A stretch of 64,000 nt of DNA, from contig NZ_LMET01000002.1 of NCBI RefSeq assembly GCF_001426485.1, forward strand, positions 1 through 64,000, read 5' to 3'. The notes beneath the pieces were generated by a model that saw only the letters and a program-made list of their open reading frames with translations, had not been told where the DNA came from and did no database searches. This document shows, piece by piece, positions 43,429 to 52,017 of the stretch. A program made the position numbers and the translations under genes. The number at the start of each line of letters is the position of its first letter. Position 1 is the first letter of the stretch. The DNA is from Aeromicrobium sp. Root472D3 (GTDB lineage: Bacteria > Actinomycetota > Actinomycetes > Propionibacteriales > Nocardioidaceae).

Positions 43429-44247
43429 ATGACCCACTTCACCGGCAAGGTCGCCGTCGTCACCGGCGCGGCATCGGGCATCGGACGAGCGCTGGCCGTC
43501 GAGCTGGCACGGCGTGGTGCGCGGCTGGCCATCAGCGACGTCGACGTCGCGGGCCTGTCCGAGACCGAGGCGATGGTCGCCGCGGCCGGCGCCGAGGTGC
43601 GGTCCGACACCCTCGACGTCTCGCAGCGCGAGCTCGTCCTCGAGTACGCCGACACCGTCGCGCAGCACTTCGGGGTCGTGCACCTGGTGTTCAACAACGC
43701 GGGCATCGCGTTCACCGGCAGCATCGAGCAGATGTCGTTCAAGGACATCGACCGCGTGATGGACGTCGACTTCTGGGGCGTCGTCAGCGGCACCAAGGCG
43801 TTCCTGCCCCACCTCATCGCGTCCGGCGACGGTCACGTCGTCAACATCTCGAGCATCTTCGGCCTGTTCGCCGTGCCGAAGCAGAGTGCCTACAACGCCG
43901 CGAAGTTCGCGGTGCGGGGCTTCACCGAGGCGCTGCGCCAGGAGATGATCAACGACCGGCGGCCGGTCAAGGTGACCTGCGTGCACCCCGGCGGCATCAA
44001 GACCAACATCGCCCGCAACAGCGAGCAGGTCGAGGGCCTCGACCACGACAAGCTGGCCTCGTCGTTCGACAAGCTGGCGCGCACGACCCCCGAGCGGGCC
44101 GCCGAGGTCATCCTCGCCGGCGTCGAGAAGAATCGGGCACGGGTGCTGATCGGCCCGGACGCCAAGGCCCTCGACGCGCTGGTGCGCGTCACGGGCTCGG
44201 GCTACCAGCGGATCGTGGCGGCCGCCAGCAAGCGCGGCGGGCTCTAG
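43429..44247 (+). CDS. SDR oxidoreductase in P450 operon
   Basis: Classical short-chain dehydrogenase of 272 residues: TGAASGIGRAL, NNAGIAFTG, NISSIFGLFAVPKQSAYNAAKFA with Ser-Tyr-Lys, and the HPGGIKT motif. The C-terminal part is typical of actinobacterial SDRs that act on lipids or steroids. ATG 43429 is chosen because the cofactor motif follows at the usual distance; the nine codons before it fall inside the operator. The P450 gene begins 28 bases after its stop, so the pair is likely one operon under the palindrome. Confidence 0.88.
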   Translation: MTHFTGKVAVVTGAASGIGRALAVELARRGARLAISDVDVAGLSETEAMVAAAGAEVRSDTLDVSQRELVLEYADTVAQHFGVVHLVFNNAGIAFTGSIEQMSFKDIDRVMDVDFWGVVSGTKAFLPHLIASGDGHVVNISSIFGLFAVPKQSAYNAAKFAVRGFTEALRQEMINDRRPVKVTCVHPGGIKTNIARNSEQVEGLDHDKLASSFDKLARTTPERAAEVILAGVEKNRARVLIGPDAKALDALVRVTGSGYQRIVAAASKRGGL

Positions 44248-44275
44248 GCAGGACGGCGAGGGACGGGGTCGGATC

Positions 44276-45760
44276 ATGCGCAACGACTGGGACGGCCAGA
44301 GCTTCCCGCACCCGCCCGGACGGCGGCCCCTGGTCGGCGACGTGCTGGGGGCCGACCCTCGCAAGCCCCTGCAGAGCTCGCTGGAGCGGTCGAAGGGTCT
44401 CGGCCCGATCTTCGAGCTCAAGATCTTCGACCAGAAGTTCGTCGTCGTCACGGGCGCCGAGCTGGCGGCCGAGCTGGCCGACGAGAGCCGCTTCGAGAAG
44501 GCCCTCTCGCCGGCCCTGGTCGCGCTGCGCGAGTTCGCGGGCGCCGGCCTCTTCACGGCCTACAACGACGAGACCGACTGGGCGCTGGCGCACGACCTGC
44601 TGCGGCCGGCGTTCATGCGCGACTCGATGCAGCGCTACCATCCCGTGATGCTGGCGGCGGCGCAGGAGCTGTTCGACCACTGGGACGTCGCCACCGAGCC
44701 CGTCGACGTGTCGGCCGACATGACGAAGCTGACCATGGAGACCATCAGCCGCACGGCCTTCAGCCAGGACTTCGGCTCCTTCACCCGTGACGAGCCGCAC
44801 CCGTTCATCCCGGCCATGATCGCGGCCCTGCGGGCGGGGCAGCGCAAGGGCACGCTGAACTCCATGCCGGGGGCGGGCCTCATGGCCAAGCGCATCGACC
44901 GCCGCAACGCCCACCACCAGGAGTACGTCGACCGCCTGCTCGACGACATCATCGCGACCCGCCGGGCCTCGACCGACGTCGACGACCGCGACCTGCTCGG
45001 CATCATGCTGCACACGCCGCACCCGGAGACGGGGGCGCGGCTCGACGACGTCAACATCCGCCACCAGATCCTGACGTTCCTGGTGGCCGGGCACGAGACG
45101 ACGTCGGGGGCGCTGTCGTTCGCGCTGTACTACCTGTCGCGCGACGCCGACCTGCTCGCCCGCGCGCACGAGGAGGTCGACCGCATCCTCGGCCCCGACC
45201 GCGACGTCGAGCCGACGTTCGGGCAGGTGGCCAAGTTCCGGTTCCTGCGGCGGGTGCTCGACGAGGGGCTGCGGCTGTGGCCCACCGCGCCGGCGTACGC
45301 GCGGAGCCCCCGCGAGACGACGACCCTCGCGTCGGGTCACGTCATGCGTCCGCAGGACTGGGCCCTCGTGCTGCTGCCGGCGGTGCACCGCGATCCGTCG
45401 GTGTGGGGCGAGACGGCCGACGAGTTCGACCCCGACCGCTTCCTGCCCGAGAACTCCCGCGGGCGTCCGACGCAGACGTACAAGCCGTTCGGCACGGGGG
45501 AGCGGTCGTGCATCGGGCGCCAGTTCGCGCTGCACGAGGCGATCCTGGTGCTGGCCCGCATGCTGCACCGCTACGAGCTGACGTACGACCCCGCGTACGA
45601 GCTGTCGATCACCGAGCGGCTGACCCTCATGCCCGAGGGCTTCCGGCTGGGGCTGACGCTGCGGACGCCGTCGTCGTCCGCGGCGGACGCCGACGAGCCG
45701 GCTCAGCCGGCCGAGAGCCGCACGTGCCCCGTCTCGTCGATCGACCAGCCGGGGTTGTAG
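44276..45760 (+). CDS. Cytochrome P450, BM3 heme-domain-like
   Basis: Heme monooxygenase of 494 residues with the oxygen-binding I-helix AGHETTSGAL, ExxR in DEGLRLWP and heme loop FGTGERSCIGRQFAL with the axial cysteine. PGRRPLVGDV at the start, DWALAHDLLRPAF and PTFGQVAKFRFL resemble the CYP102 (BM3) heme domain, a fatty-acid hydroxylase, but no reductase domain is fused and no ferredoxin gene is adjacent. The last 19 codons overlap the convergent VOC gene by 58 bases, and the tail after TLRTPSSS looks unstructured, so the stop may have drifted downstream. Confidence 0.9.
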   Translation: MRNDWDGQSFPHPPGRRPLVGDVLGADPRKPLQSSLERSKGLGPIFELKIFDQKFVVVTGAELAAELADESRFEKALSPALVALREFAGAGLFTAYNDETDWALAHDLLRPAFMRDSMQRYHPVMLAAAQELFDHWDVATEPVDVSADMTKLTMETISRTAFSQDFGSFTRDEPHPFIPAMIAALRAGQRKGTLNSMPGAGLMAKRIDRRNAHHQEYVDRLLDDIIATRRASTDVDDRDLLGIMLHTPHPETGARLDDVNIRHQILTFLVAGHETTSGALSFALYYLSRDADLLARAHEEVDRILGPDRDVEPTFGQVAKFRFLRRVLDEGLRLWPTAPAYARSPRETTTLASGHVMRPQDWALVLLPAVHRDPSVWGETADEFDPDRFLPENSRGRPTQTYKPFGTGERSCIGRQFALHEAILVLARMLHRYELTYDPAYELSITERLTLMPEGFRLGLTLRTPSSSAADADEPAQPAESRTCPVSSIDQPGL

Positions 45761-46134
45761 GCGACCTCCCACGGGTGCCCGTCCGGGTCGGCGAAGTAGC
45801 CGGAGTAGCCGCCCCACACCTGCTCCTCGGCCGGCTTGGTGACGGCGCCTCCGGCGGCCTCCACGGCTGCCAGCACGTCGTCGACCTCGTCGTGCGAGCG
45901 CGTGTTGAACGCGATGCTGATGCCGCTGAAGGTCGCACCGGTGTCGGTCGTGCGGGCGTCGGCGGCGAGCTCATCACGTGACCAGATCGCCAGCACCAGG
46001 CCGTTGCTCAGCTGGTAGAACGCGACCTCGTCCTCGTCGTTGCCCTTGACCCACCCGAGCCCGTCCTCGTAGAAGCGGCGGGCGCGGGCGAGGTCGGCGA
46101 CACCGAGGGTGATGAGACTGATGCGTTGCTCCAT
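45703..46134 (-). CDS. VOC (glyoxalase-fold) protein
   Basis: Vicinal-oxygen-chelate protein of 143 residues with paired beta-alpha-beta-beta-beta modules: LITLGVADLARARRFYEDGLGW and the C-terminal FADPDGHPWEVAYNPGW, the latter with the conserved glutamate. No resistance or ring-cleavage function can be assigned. ATG 46134 follows minus-strand TAGCGT (46146-46141) by six bases, so it is leaderless. Its 3' end overlaps the convergent P450 gene. Confidence 0.88.
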   Translation of the reverse strand: MEQRISLITLGVADLARARRFYEDGLGWVKGNDEDEVAFYQLSNGLVLAIWSRDELAADARTTDTGATFSGISIAFNTRSHDEVDDVLAAVEAAGGAVTKPAEEQVWGGYSGYFADPDGHPWEVAYNPGWSIDETGHVRLSAG

Positions 46135-46190
46135 GACCCGACGCTAGCGGCGGGGACCGACGGTGTCAGGCCCGCCGCGTCGTTCGCGGG

Positions 46191-47042
46191 TCAGACCGCG
46201 GCGCGCAGCGAGTCGGCCAGCGGGGTCGTCGGGCGTCCGATCAGGGTGCTGAGGTCGTCGCCGTCGACCTCGAGCTCGCCCCGCGCGATGGAGGCGTCGG
46301 TCGCGACCGTGAAGTCGACCCACATCGGCGGGACGCCGGCGGTGGCGAGGGTCGCGGCCTGCTCCTCGGGCGAGACCTCGTTCACCGTGACCGGCGTGCC
46401 GAGCACGTCGCTGAGCGTCGAGGCGAGATCGGCCTGCGACCACGCCACGTCGCCACCGAGCTCGTAGACGGGCTTGAGCGGCTGGTCGGTCGTCAGCACG
46501 ACGGCGGCGGCCTCGGCGAAGTCGGCGCGGGCCGCGCTCGAGACCTTGCCCTCGCCGGCACTGGTCAGGACGGCGCCGGTGTGGCGCGCCGCGTCGACGC
46601 TGGTCAGGTAGTTCTCGTGGTACCAGCCGTTGCGCAGCAGGACGACGTCGAGGTCGGACGTCGCGAGGTACTGCTCGGTCGCCAGGTGCTCGGGGGCGAC
46701 GGGCAGCGTGGAGGTGTCGACGGCGGGTGCGCTCGTGTACGCCAGCAGCGAGACGCCCTGGGCGGCCGCGGCGTCGATGACGTTCTGGTGCTGCGCGAGC
46801 CGCTGGCCGAACTCGTTGCCCGAGATCAGCAGCACCTTGTCGACGCCCTCGAACGCGGTCACGAGAGCGGCTGCGTCGTCGTAGGCCGCGACGCGGACGG
46901 TGACGCCCCGGTCGGCGAGCGGCTGCGCCTTGGCGGCGTCGCGGACGACGGCGACGATCTCGGAGGCGGGGACGCGGGCGAGCAGCGAGTCGACGACGAG
47001 CGAGCCCAGCTGTCCGGTGGCGGCGGTGACGGCGATGGTCAT
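46191..47042 (-). CDS. NAD(P)H quinone oxidoreductase, QorB-like
   Basis: Atypical SDR (NmrA-like) of 283 residues that resembles E. coli QorB/YtfG: cofactor motif VTAATGQLGSLVV, LISGNEFGQRLAQHQNVIDAA, YTSAPAVDTSTLPVAPEH and LRNGWYHENYL. It would reduce quinones using NADPH. ATG 47042 is used with GGAAAGGACC as ribosome site. A minus-strand promoter TTGGCG (47115-47110)/TATGCT (47092-47087), 17 bases apart, lies within the divergent operator region shared with the HxlR regulator. Confidence 0.88.
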   Translation of the reverse strand: MTIAVTAATGQLGSLVVDSLLARVPASEIVAVVRDAAKAQPLADRGVTVRVAAYDDAAALVTAFEGVDKVLLISGNEFGQRLAQHQNVIDAAAAQGVSLLAYTSAPAVDTSTLPVAPEHLATEQYLATSDLDVVLLRNGWYHENYLTSVDAARHTGAVLTSAGEGKVSSAARADFAEAAAVVLTTDQPLKPVYELGGDVAWSQADLASTLSDVLGTPVTVNEVSPEEQAATLATAGVPPMWVDFTVATDASIARGELEVDGDDLSTLIGRPTTPLADSLRAAV

Positions 47043-47086
47043 GGGAGGTCCTTTCCGGCGGGCGGTCGATCCGCGGGCCGGGGTCG

Positions 47087-47146
47087 AGCATACGCTCACT
47101 ATTCGTTAGCGCCAACTATTCGATAGTGCTAACCAAGTGATAGCAT
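47087..47146. promoter_or_regulatory. Divergent qorB/hxlR operator-promoter
   Basis: ACTATTCG occurs twice as a direct repeat (47098-47105 and 47115-47122), 17 bases apart. The second copy is half of the palindrome ACTAT-TCG-ATAGT (47115-47127). GTTAGC (47105-47110) and GCTAAC (47128-47133) form an outer inverted repeat. These overlap both the minus-strand -35/-10 pair and the plus-strand -10 TAGCAT (47141-47146). Confidence 0.65.
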
Positions 47147-47168
47147 GGTCTCATCCTGAGGAGGCACC

Positions 47169-47531
47169 GTGGCAGACCGTGATGACCGTCCGTTCGACGT
47201 GATGGCAGGCGCGTGCCCGTCGCGGGCCGTGCTCGAGCACGTCACCAGCAAGTGGGGGTCGTTGACGCTGACCGCGCTGTCGTCCGAGCCGGCTCGGTTC
47301 GGCGAGCTGCGACGCACGATCGGCGGCATCAGCGAGAAGATGCTGTCGCAGACGCTGAAGTCGCTCGAGAGCGACGGGCTCGTCGACCGTCGCGTGCAGT
47401 CGACCACGCCGTTGCACGTCGACTACGCGTTGACACCGTCCGGCCAGACCGTGGCGCAGGCGGTCCGCACGCTGGTGCTCGCGGTGTACGACGTCATGCC
47501 CGAGGTGCTGAAGGTCGCCGACTCCGCCTAG
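47169..47531 (+). CDS. HxlR-family regulator, QorR/YtfH-like
   Basis: Winged-helix regulator of 120 residues: ACPSRAVLEHVTSKWGSLTLTAL, GELRRTIGGISEKMLSQTLKSLE and LVDRRVQSTTPLHVDYALT are the hallmark HxlR blocks. A single cysteine near residue 15 matches the redox-sensing position of Corynebacterium QorR, which controls a quinone oxidoreductase. GTG 47169 is preceded by GAGGAGG. It is divergent from the QorB-like gene, the same arrangement as in described QorR systems, so a quinone or disulfide stress switch is likely. Confidence 0.88.
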   Translation: MADRDDRPFDVMAGACPSRAVLEHVTSKWGSLTLTALSSEPARFGELRRTIGGISEKMLSQTLKSLESDGLVDRRVQSTTPLHVDYALTPSGQTVAQAVRTLVLAVYDVMPEVLKVADSA

Positions 47532-47592
47532 GTGGCAGGTCCCGGCTCCCGATGCGTCCTACGCTGGCGGTCCGGACGTCGAGAGGATCAGC

Positions 47593-48390
47593 ATGGGCTT
47601 CGAGCTGCAGGGGGCCCGCGCGCTCGTCACGGGCGCGACGGGCGGCATCGGTCAGGCGATCGCCAGGACGCTGGCCGCGCAGGGGTGCGAGCTGGTGCTG
47701 AGCGGACGTCGGCGCGATGTCCTCGACCCCTTGGCCTCCGAGCTCGGCGCGGGCGTCGTGGTGGCCGACCTGGCCGATCCCGACGACGTCCGGCGGCTGC
47801 TGGTCGAGGCCGGTGACCTCGACGTGCTGGTCGCCAATGCCGCGCTGCCCGGGTCGGGCGCGCTGCTGGAGTACACGCACGAGCAGATCCGTCGCAACCT
47901 CGCCGTCAACGTCGAGGCGCCGATGCTGATGGCGCGTGACACCGCGGCCGGCATGGTCGAGCGCGGGCGCGGGCACATCGTGATGATCGGCTCGGTCGCG
48001 GGCAAGGTGGCCACCGGCAACGCCGCGATGTACAACGCCACCAAGTTCGCTCTGCGGGGCTTCTCGCTCGGGTTCCGCCAGGACCTCGCGCCGCACGGCG
48101 TCGGGCTGTCGATCGTCGAGCCGGGCTTCGTCCGCGAGGCGGGGATGTTCGCCGAGTCGGGCGCCACGCTGCCGGCGGGCGTGCGCACCGTCAGCCCCGA
48201 GCAGGTCGCCCGGCAGGTCGTGAGCGCCATCGTCAAGGATCGCGCCGAGGTGGTCGTCGCACCCCTCGAGCTGCGGGTCGGCACCGCGATCGGCGGCATC
48301 TTCCCGACGCTGTCGGCGACGCTCCAGCGCATCGGCGGGGCCGACCGCGTCGCCGCCGAGATGGTCGAGCGGCAGCGCGACAAGCGCTAG
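47593..48390 (+). CDS. Short-chain dehydrogenase
   Basis: SDR of 265 residues with TGATGGIGQAI, LVANAALPGSG, IGSVAGKVATGNAAMYNATKFAL and the C-terminal EPGFVREAGMF. The tail (TLSATLQRIGG) is typical of SDRs acting on lipid-like substrates; substrate unknown. ATG 47593 follows GAGAGGATC, and TACGCT (47560-47565) is a probable -10 box. Its stop overlaps the convergent Mug gene by four bases. Confidence 0.88.
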   Translation: MGFELQGARALVTGATGGIGQAIARTLAAQGCELVLSGRRRDVLDPLASELGAGVVVADLADPDDVRRLLVEAGDLDVLVANAALPGSGALLEYTHEQIRRNLAVNVEAPMLMARDTAAGMVERGRGHIVMIGSVAGKVATGNAAMYNATKFALRGFSLGFRQDLAPHGVGLSIVEPGFVREAGMFAESGATLPAGVRTVSPEQVARQVVSAIVKDRAEVVVAPLELRVGTAIGGIFPTLSATLQRIGGADRVAAEMVERQRDKR

Positions 48391-48938
48391 ACGACGCCTG
48401 CGGCGGCAGCGGCCGCACGGTAGGCGTCCGCCAGCGAGGTGACGGTCTCGTGAGCGTTCAGGCCGCTGGGGTTCGGCACGACCCACACCTGCGCACCGCC
48501 GAGCGTGCGCTCCTGCAGGCCCGGTGCGGCCTTCTTCTCGCCGTACGCGATGCGGTACGAGGTGATGCCCGCGAAGGCGACGACGCGCGGGCGCCGCGAC
48601 TCGATCAGCGCCTCGAGCCGCACCCGTCCGTCGAGCAGCTCGACGTCGTCCAGCTCGTCCGCCCTCGCCGAGGCCCGGGCGACGATGTTGGTGATGCCGA
48701 CACCGCGCTCGATCAGAGCCGGTGCCGCCAGCTCGGGCGTCACGGCCTCGTCGGGGATGATCCCGGCCAGCCGCAGCGCGGGGTAGAAGCGGTTGCCGGG
48801 CCGGGCGAAGTGCATCCCGGTCGCGGCGCTGACGAGCCCGGGGTTGATGCCGACGAACAGCAGGCGCAGGTCGTCGGGCAGCAGGTCGGGGATCGTCCGC
48901 CCCGCGAACGACTCCAGCTCCGCGCGGGTGAAGGCCAT
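48387..48938 (-). CDS. mug: G/U mismatch-specific DNA glycosylase
   Basis: Uracil-DNA glycosylase superfamily, Mug/TDG branch, 183 residues. The catalytic motif is FVGINPGLVSAATGMHFARPGNRF, with the Mug asparagine, and the DNA-intercalating motif is NPSGLNAH. It removes uracil or related bases opposite guanine, valuable in a high-GC genome prone to cytosine deamination. ATG 48938 follows minus-strand TAGCGT (48950-48945) by six bases; leaderless. Confidence 0.93.
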   Translation of the reverse strand: MAFTRAELESFAGRTIPDLLPDDLRLLFVGINPGLVSAATGMHFARPGNRFYPALRLAGIIPDEAVTPELAAPALIERGVGITNIVARASARADELDDVELLDGRVRLEALIESRRPRVVAFAGITSYRIAYGEKKAAPGLQERTLGGAQVWVVPNPSGLNAHETVTSLADAYRAAAAAAGVV

Positions 48939-48975
48939 GCCCCGACGCTAGCCGCGTCCGGGCCCGCACGTGCGA

Positions 48976-49018
48976 ACGGGGAACATCCCGGCCACCAGGT
49001 GACCGTGATGTTCCCCGT
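48976..49018. terminator. 12-bp inverted repeat downstream of msrA
   Basis: ACGGGGAACATC (48976-48987) and GATGTTCCCCGT (49007-49018) are perfect inverted repeats around 19 bases. The site follows the msrA stop on the minus strand and precedes the mug promoter, so it probably ends the ankyrin-msrA transcript. Confidence 0.65.
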
Positions 49019-49036
49019 CGAGGTGCGAGCGGTTGC

Positions 49037-49675
49037 TCAGCTGCTGTAGGCGACGCCCGTCGCGTGCAGCGGGCAGTAGCCGAAGGGGTTCTTGACGAGG
49101 TACTGCTGGTGGTAGTCCTCGGCGTAGTAGTAGCGCTCGAGGGGCAGGATCGACGTCGTGATCTCGCCGTAGCCGGCCTCGGTCATCTTCAGCTGGTAGG
49201 CGTCGCGCGACGCCTCGGCCTCGGCCTGCTGCTCGGGGGTCGTGGTCAGGACGACCGAGCGGTACTGCGTGCCGCGGTCGTTGCCCTGACGCATGCCCTG
49301 CGTGGGGTCGTGATTCTCCCAGAACGTCTTGAGCAGGTCGTGGAACGTCAGCTTGGCCGGGTCCCAGATGACGCGGACGACCTCGGCGTGGCCCGTGCGA
49401 CCGGAGCACACCTCGTCGTACGTCGGGTTCGGGGTCTGCCCGCCGGCGTAGCCCACGGACGTCGACCAGACGCCGGGGACCTCCCAGAACGTCTTCTCCT
49501 CGCCCCAGAAGCAACCGAGGCCGAACACGGCCGACTGGTAGCCGTCCGGCACCTGCGTCTCGACGGGCGTGCCGAGCACGAGGTGCTGGCCGCCGACCTG
49601 GAACTGGCGTCCCTCGCGGCCGGGGAGGGCCGACTCGGGGGTGGGGAGCTCTGACTTGCTGCGTCCGAAGATCAT
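49037..49675 (-). CDS. msrA: Peptide methionine sulfoxide reductase A
   Basis: Reduces S-methionine sulfoxide in proteins, 212 residues. The nucleophile cysteine is in [14 protein letters not shown], followed by [37 protein letters not shown] and the C-terminal NPFGYCPLH with a resolving cysteine candidate. An N-terminal extension of about 40 residues precedes the core, as in other actinobacterial MsrA. ATG 49675 lies 40 bases after the ankyrin lipoprotein stop, so both may form one operon. Confidence 0.95.
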   Translation of the reverse strand: MIFGRSKSELPTPESALPGREGRQFQVGGQHLVLGTPVETQVPDGYQSAVFGLGCFWGEEKTFWEVPGVWSTSVGYAGGQTPNPTYDEVCSGRTGHAEVVRVIWDPAKLTFHDLLKTFWENHDPTQGMRQGNDRGTQYRSVVLTTTPEQQAEAEASRDAYQLKMTEAGYGEITTSILPLERYYYAEDYHQQYLVKNPFGYCPLHATGVAYSS

Positions 49676-49715
49676 GGTGTTCCGCCTCTCGTGACGGTGA
49701 TGGTGGTGGGAGTGG

Positions 49716-50489
49716 TCAGGCTGGAGCCCGGTCGAGGATGTCGGCGATCTCGGTGAACCCGAGCCGCCGGGCGTGCTGCAGGGCGGTGACCCCGTCGCGG
49801 TCGGCGATCGACACGTCGGCGCCGTGCTCCACGAGAGATTCAACAATCCGCTGCCAGGGTTCTGTTCCCTTCCCCAGGATCACCGCCTCCAGCAGGGCCG
49901 TCCAGCCGAGGTCGTTGACGTGGTCGACGGCGATGTCGGTCGCGTCGAGCACGAAGGCGACGTAGTCGGCGTGCCCCCGCTCGCTGGCGGGGATGTGCGA
50001 GACGCCGCCGAAGCGGTTGCGGATCGTCACGTCGGTGTCGGCGGCGAGCAGCACCCGGGCCATCGCGACGCTGCCCGTGACCCCGGTGACGAGCCACGGC
50101 GTGTCGTGCCGGTCGTCGAGGGCGTCGGGGTCGGCGCCGGCCGCGACGAGGGCCCGTGCGGCGTCGACGCGGTCGTCCGTCACGGCCAGCAGCAGGGCCG
50201 TCCGCTCACGCTCGTCGCGGGTCTCGAGGTCGACGCCCGCCTCGACGAGCAGGGCGATCTTGTCGGCGTCGCCGCTGCGCGCCGCGAGCAGCAGCTGCCG
50301 CCCCCGGAACTCCGCGGAGCGCTGCGCGTACGGGTTGGGCTCGGGCGTCGGCTCGGCCGCGGGGGTGGCGGACGGCGGGGCAGCGGTCGCCGGGTCGACG
50401 TCGTCCGGCGAGGAGGCGGTGGACGTGCACGACGCCATCAGGGTGGCGGCGAGGACGAGCGGGACGGTCGCGGGTCGGAACGGCATCAC
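49716..50489 (-). CDS. Ankyrin-repeat lipoprotein
   Basis: Exported lipoprotein of 257 residues: signal with lipobox TLMASC (cysteine about 21), a Pro/Ala/Thr spacer (25-55), then five ankyrin-like repeats (about 60-255), for example [50 protein letters not shown] and [18 protein letters not shown]. The surface location implies extracytoplasmic protein binding. The start may be GTG 50489 or ATG 50486. It is followed by msrA on the same strand. Confidence 0.87.
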   Translation of the reverse strand: MMPFRPATVPLVLAATLMASCTSTASSPDDVDPATAAPPSATPAAEPTPEPNPYAQRSAEFRGRQLLLAARSGDADKIALLVEAGVDLETRDERERTALLLAVTDDRVDAARALVAAGADPDALDDRHDTPWLVTGVTGSVAMARVLLAADTDVTIRNRFGGVSHIPASERGHADYVAFVLDATDIAVDHVNDLGWTALLEAVILGKGTEPWQRIVESLVEHGADVSIADRDGVTALQHARRLGFTEIADILDRAPA

Positions 50490-50559
50490 ACCATGACAAC
50501 TCTCGGTGAGCGCCGAGCGTTCCTCTGCGGTTACTGTGTCCGACGAGGAGTGAGGCCCA

Positions 50560-51660
50560 GTGAGCGAGAGATATCAGGTCCCGCCCGGCGTCGAGATCGC
50601 GACGGCCTGGGCATGGCGGCTGCTGGTGATCGCCGCCGCGGGCGGCGTGGGGCTGTTCCTGCTGCGCTTCTTCTCCGAGATCACGGTGCCCGTCGCGGTC
50701 GCCCTGCTCGGCACGGCCCTGACGGTCAACGCCGTCAACTGGCTCGACGACAAGGGCCTGCCGCGCGTCCTGGCCACGTTCATCGTCGTCATCGCGATGC
50801 TCGTGGCGTTCTTCGGGGCGCTGGCGCTGGTGGGCCAGCAGCTGTCGACGCAGGTCAGCGAGCTGCGGTCCAACGTCGTGGAGGGCATCTCGCAGGTGCA
50901 GGACTGGGCCAAGACCGGTCCGCTCAACCTCACCGACAACCAGATCCAGGGCTACATCGACAGCGCCAGGGAGTCGATCGCGTCGAGCGACACGTCGGTC
51001 GTGGCGCGGGTCGGCGAGCTCGGCTCGACCCTGACGCACGTGCTGGCGGGCTTCTTCATCGCCCTGTTCTCGGCGTTCTTCTTCCTGTACGAGGGCGATC
51101 GCATCTGGAGCTGGGTCGTCGCGCTGTTCCCGCGGTCGGCCCGCGACCGCATCGACTCGTCGGGCCACACCGCGTGGACGTCGCTGGTCGCCTTCGTGCG
51201 CGCGACCGTCATCGTGGCCTTCACCGACGCCGTCGGCATCGCGCTGGGCGCCTACCTGCTCGGCGTCCCGCTGACGTTCGCGATCGGCGTGCTGGTCTTC
51301 CTCGGTGCCTTCGTCCCGATCATCGGCGCGCTGCTGTCGGGCATGGTCGCGGTGCTCGTGGCCCTCGTGGCGCAGGGGCCCTGGACGGCGCTGTTCATGC
51401 TGCTCGTCGTGGTGGCCATCCAGCAGCTCGAGTCGCACGTGCTGCAGCCGTTCCTGATGGGTCGCCTCGTCGCGGTCCACCCGCTCGCGATCATCATCGC
51501 GATCGCGGCCGGCGTCACGGTGGCGGGCGTCGTCGGCGCCCTGATCGCGGTGCCGCTGGCGGCCTGCCTCAACGGCGTCGTGAAGCACCTCGTGTCGGTG
51601 GCGCAGGACTACCAGGACGACCCCGAGGACGACGTCGGGCTCGAGCCCGAGCCGGCGTGA
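50560..51660 (+). CDS. AI-2E family (PerM-like) transporter
   Basis: Membrane protein of 366 residues with about eight segments in the PerM/AI-2 exporter family layout: two N-terminal pairs, a soluble central region (QQLSTQVSELRSNVVEGISQ) and a C-terminal set with GVPLTFAIGVLVFLGAFVPIIGALLSG and QQLESHVLQPFLMGR, the best family signature. Substrate unknown; members export signals or sodium. GTG 50560 has GAGGAG (50545-50550) upstream and -10 TACTGT at 50532-50537. Confidence 0.9.
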   Translation: MSERYQVPPGVEIATAWAWRLLVIAAAGGVGLFLLRFFSEITVPVAVALLGTALTVNAVNWLDDKGLPRVLATFIVVIAMLVAFFGALALVGQQLSTQVSELRSNVVEGISQVQDWAKTGPLNLTDNQIQGYIDSARESIASSDTSVVARVGELGSTLTHVLAGFFIALFSAFFFLYEGDRIWSWVVALFPRSARDRIDSSGHTAWTSLVAFVRATVIVAFTDAVGIALGAYLLGVPLTFAIGVLVFLGAFVPIIGALLSGMVAVLVALVAQGPWTALFMLLVVVAIQQLESHVLQPFLMGRLVAVHPLAIIIAIAAGVTVAGVVGALIAVPLAACLNGVVKHLVSVAQDYQDDPEDDVGLEPEPA

Positions 51661-51664
51661 CGCC

Positions 51665-51994
51665 GTGGACGTCCACGCCCTGTGCGCCGCGATGCCCGGC
51701 GCGACGCTGACGTTCCCGTTCGGCGAGGACACCGCGGTCTACAAGGTCGGCGGGCGCATCTTCGCGCTGACGGGCGTCGACCGTGGTCAGAGCATCAACC
51801 TCAAGGCCGAGCCGCAGGACGTCACGGGGCTGGTCGAGACCTACGAGGCCGTCAGCCGCGGGTACCACATGAACAAGAAGCACTGGGTCACCGTGCAGCT
51901 CGACGGCACCCTGCCGCCGGGCCTGCTCGAGGAGCTCGTCGAGGACTCGTACGACCTGGTCGTCGACCGGCTGCCGGCGCGCGACCGTCCCTGA
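51665..51994 (+). CDS. MmcQ/YjbR family protein
   Basis: Small CyaY-like-fold protein of 109 residues: FPFGEDTAVYKVGGRIFAL, INLKAEPQDV, SRGYHMNKKHWVTVQLDG and LVEDSYDLVVDRLP are the family blocks. It may bind nucleic acid, though its role is unknown. GTG 51665 follows the transporter stop by four bases, so it is cotranscribed with it. Confidence 0.9.
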   Translation: MDVHALCAAMPGATLTFPFGEDTAVYKVGGRIFALTGVDRGQSINLKAEPQDVTGLVETYEAVSRGYHMNKKHWVTVQLDGTLPPGLLEELVEDSYDLVVDRLPARDRP

Positions 51995-52017
51995 GGGTGG
52001 TGCGGCGCGATGCCGGG

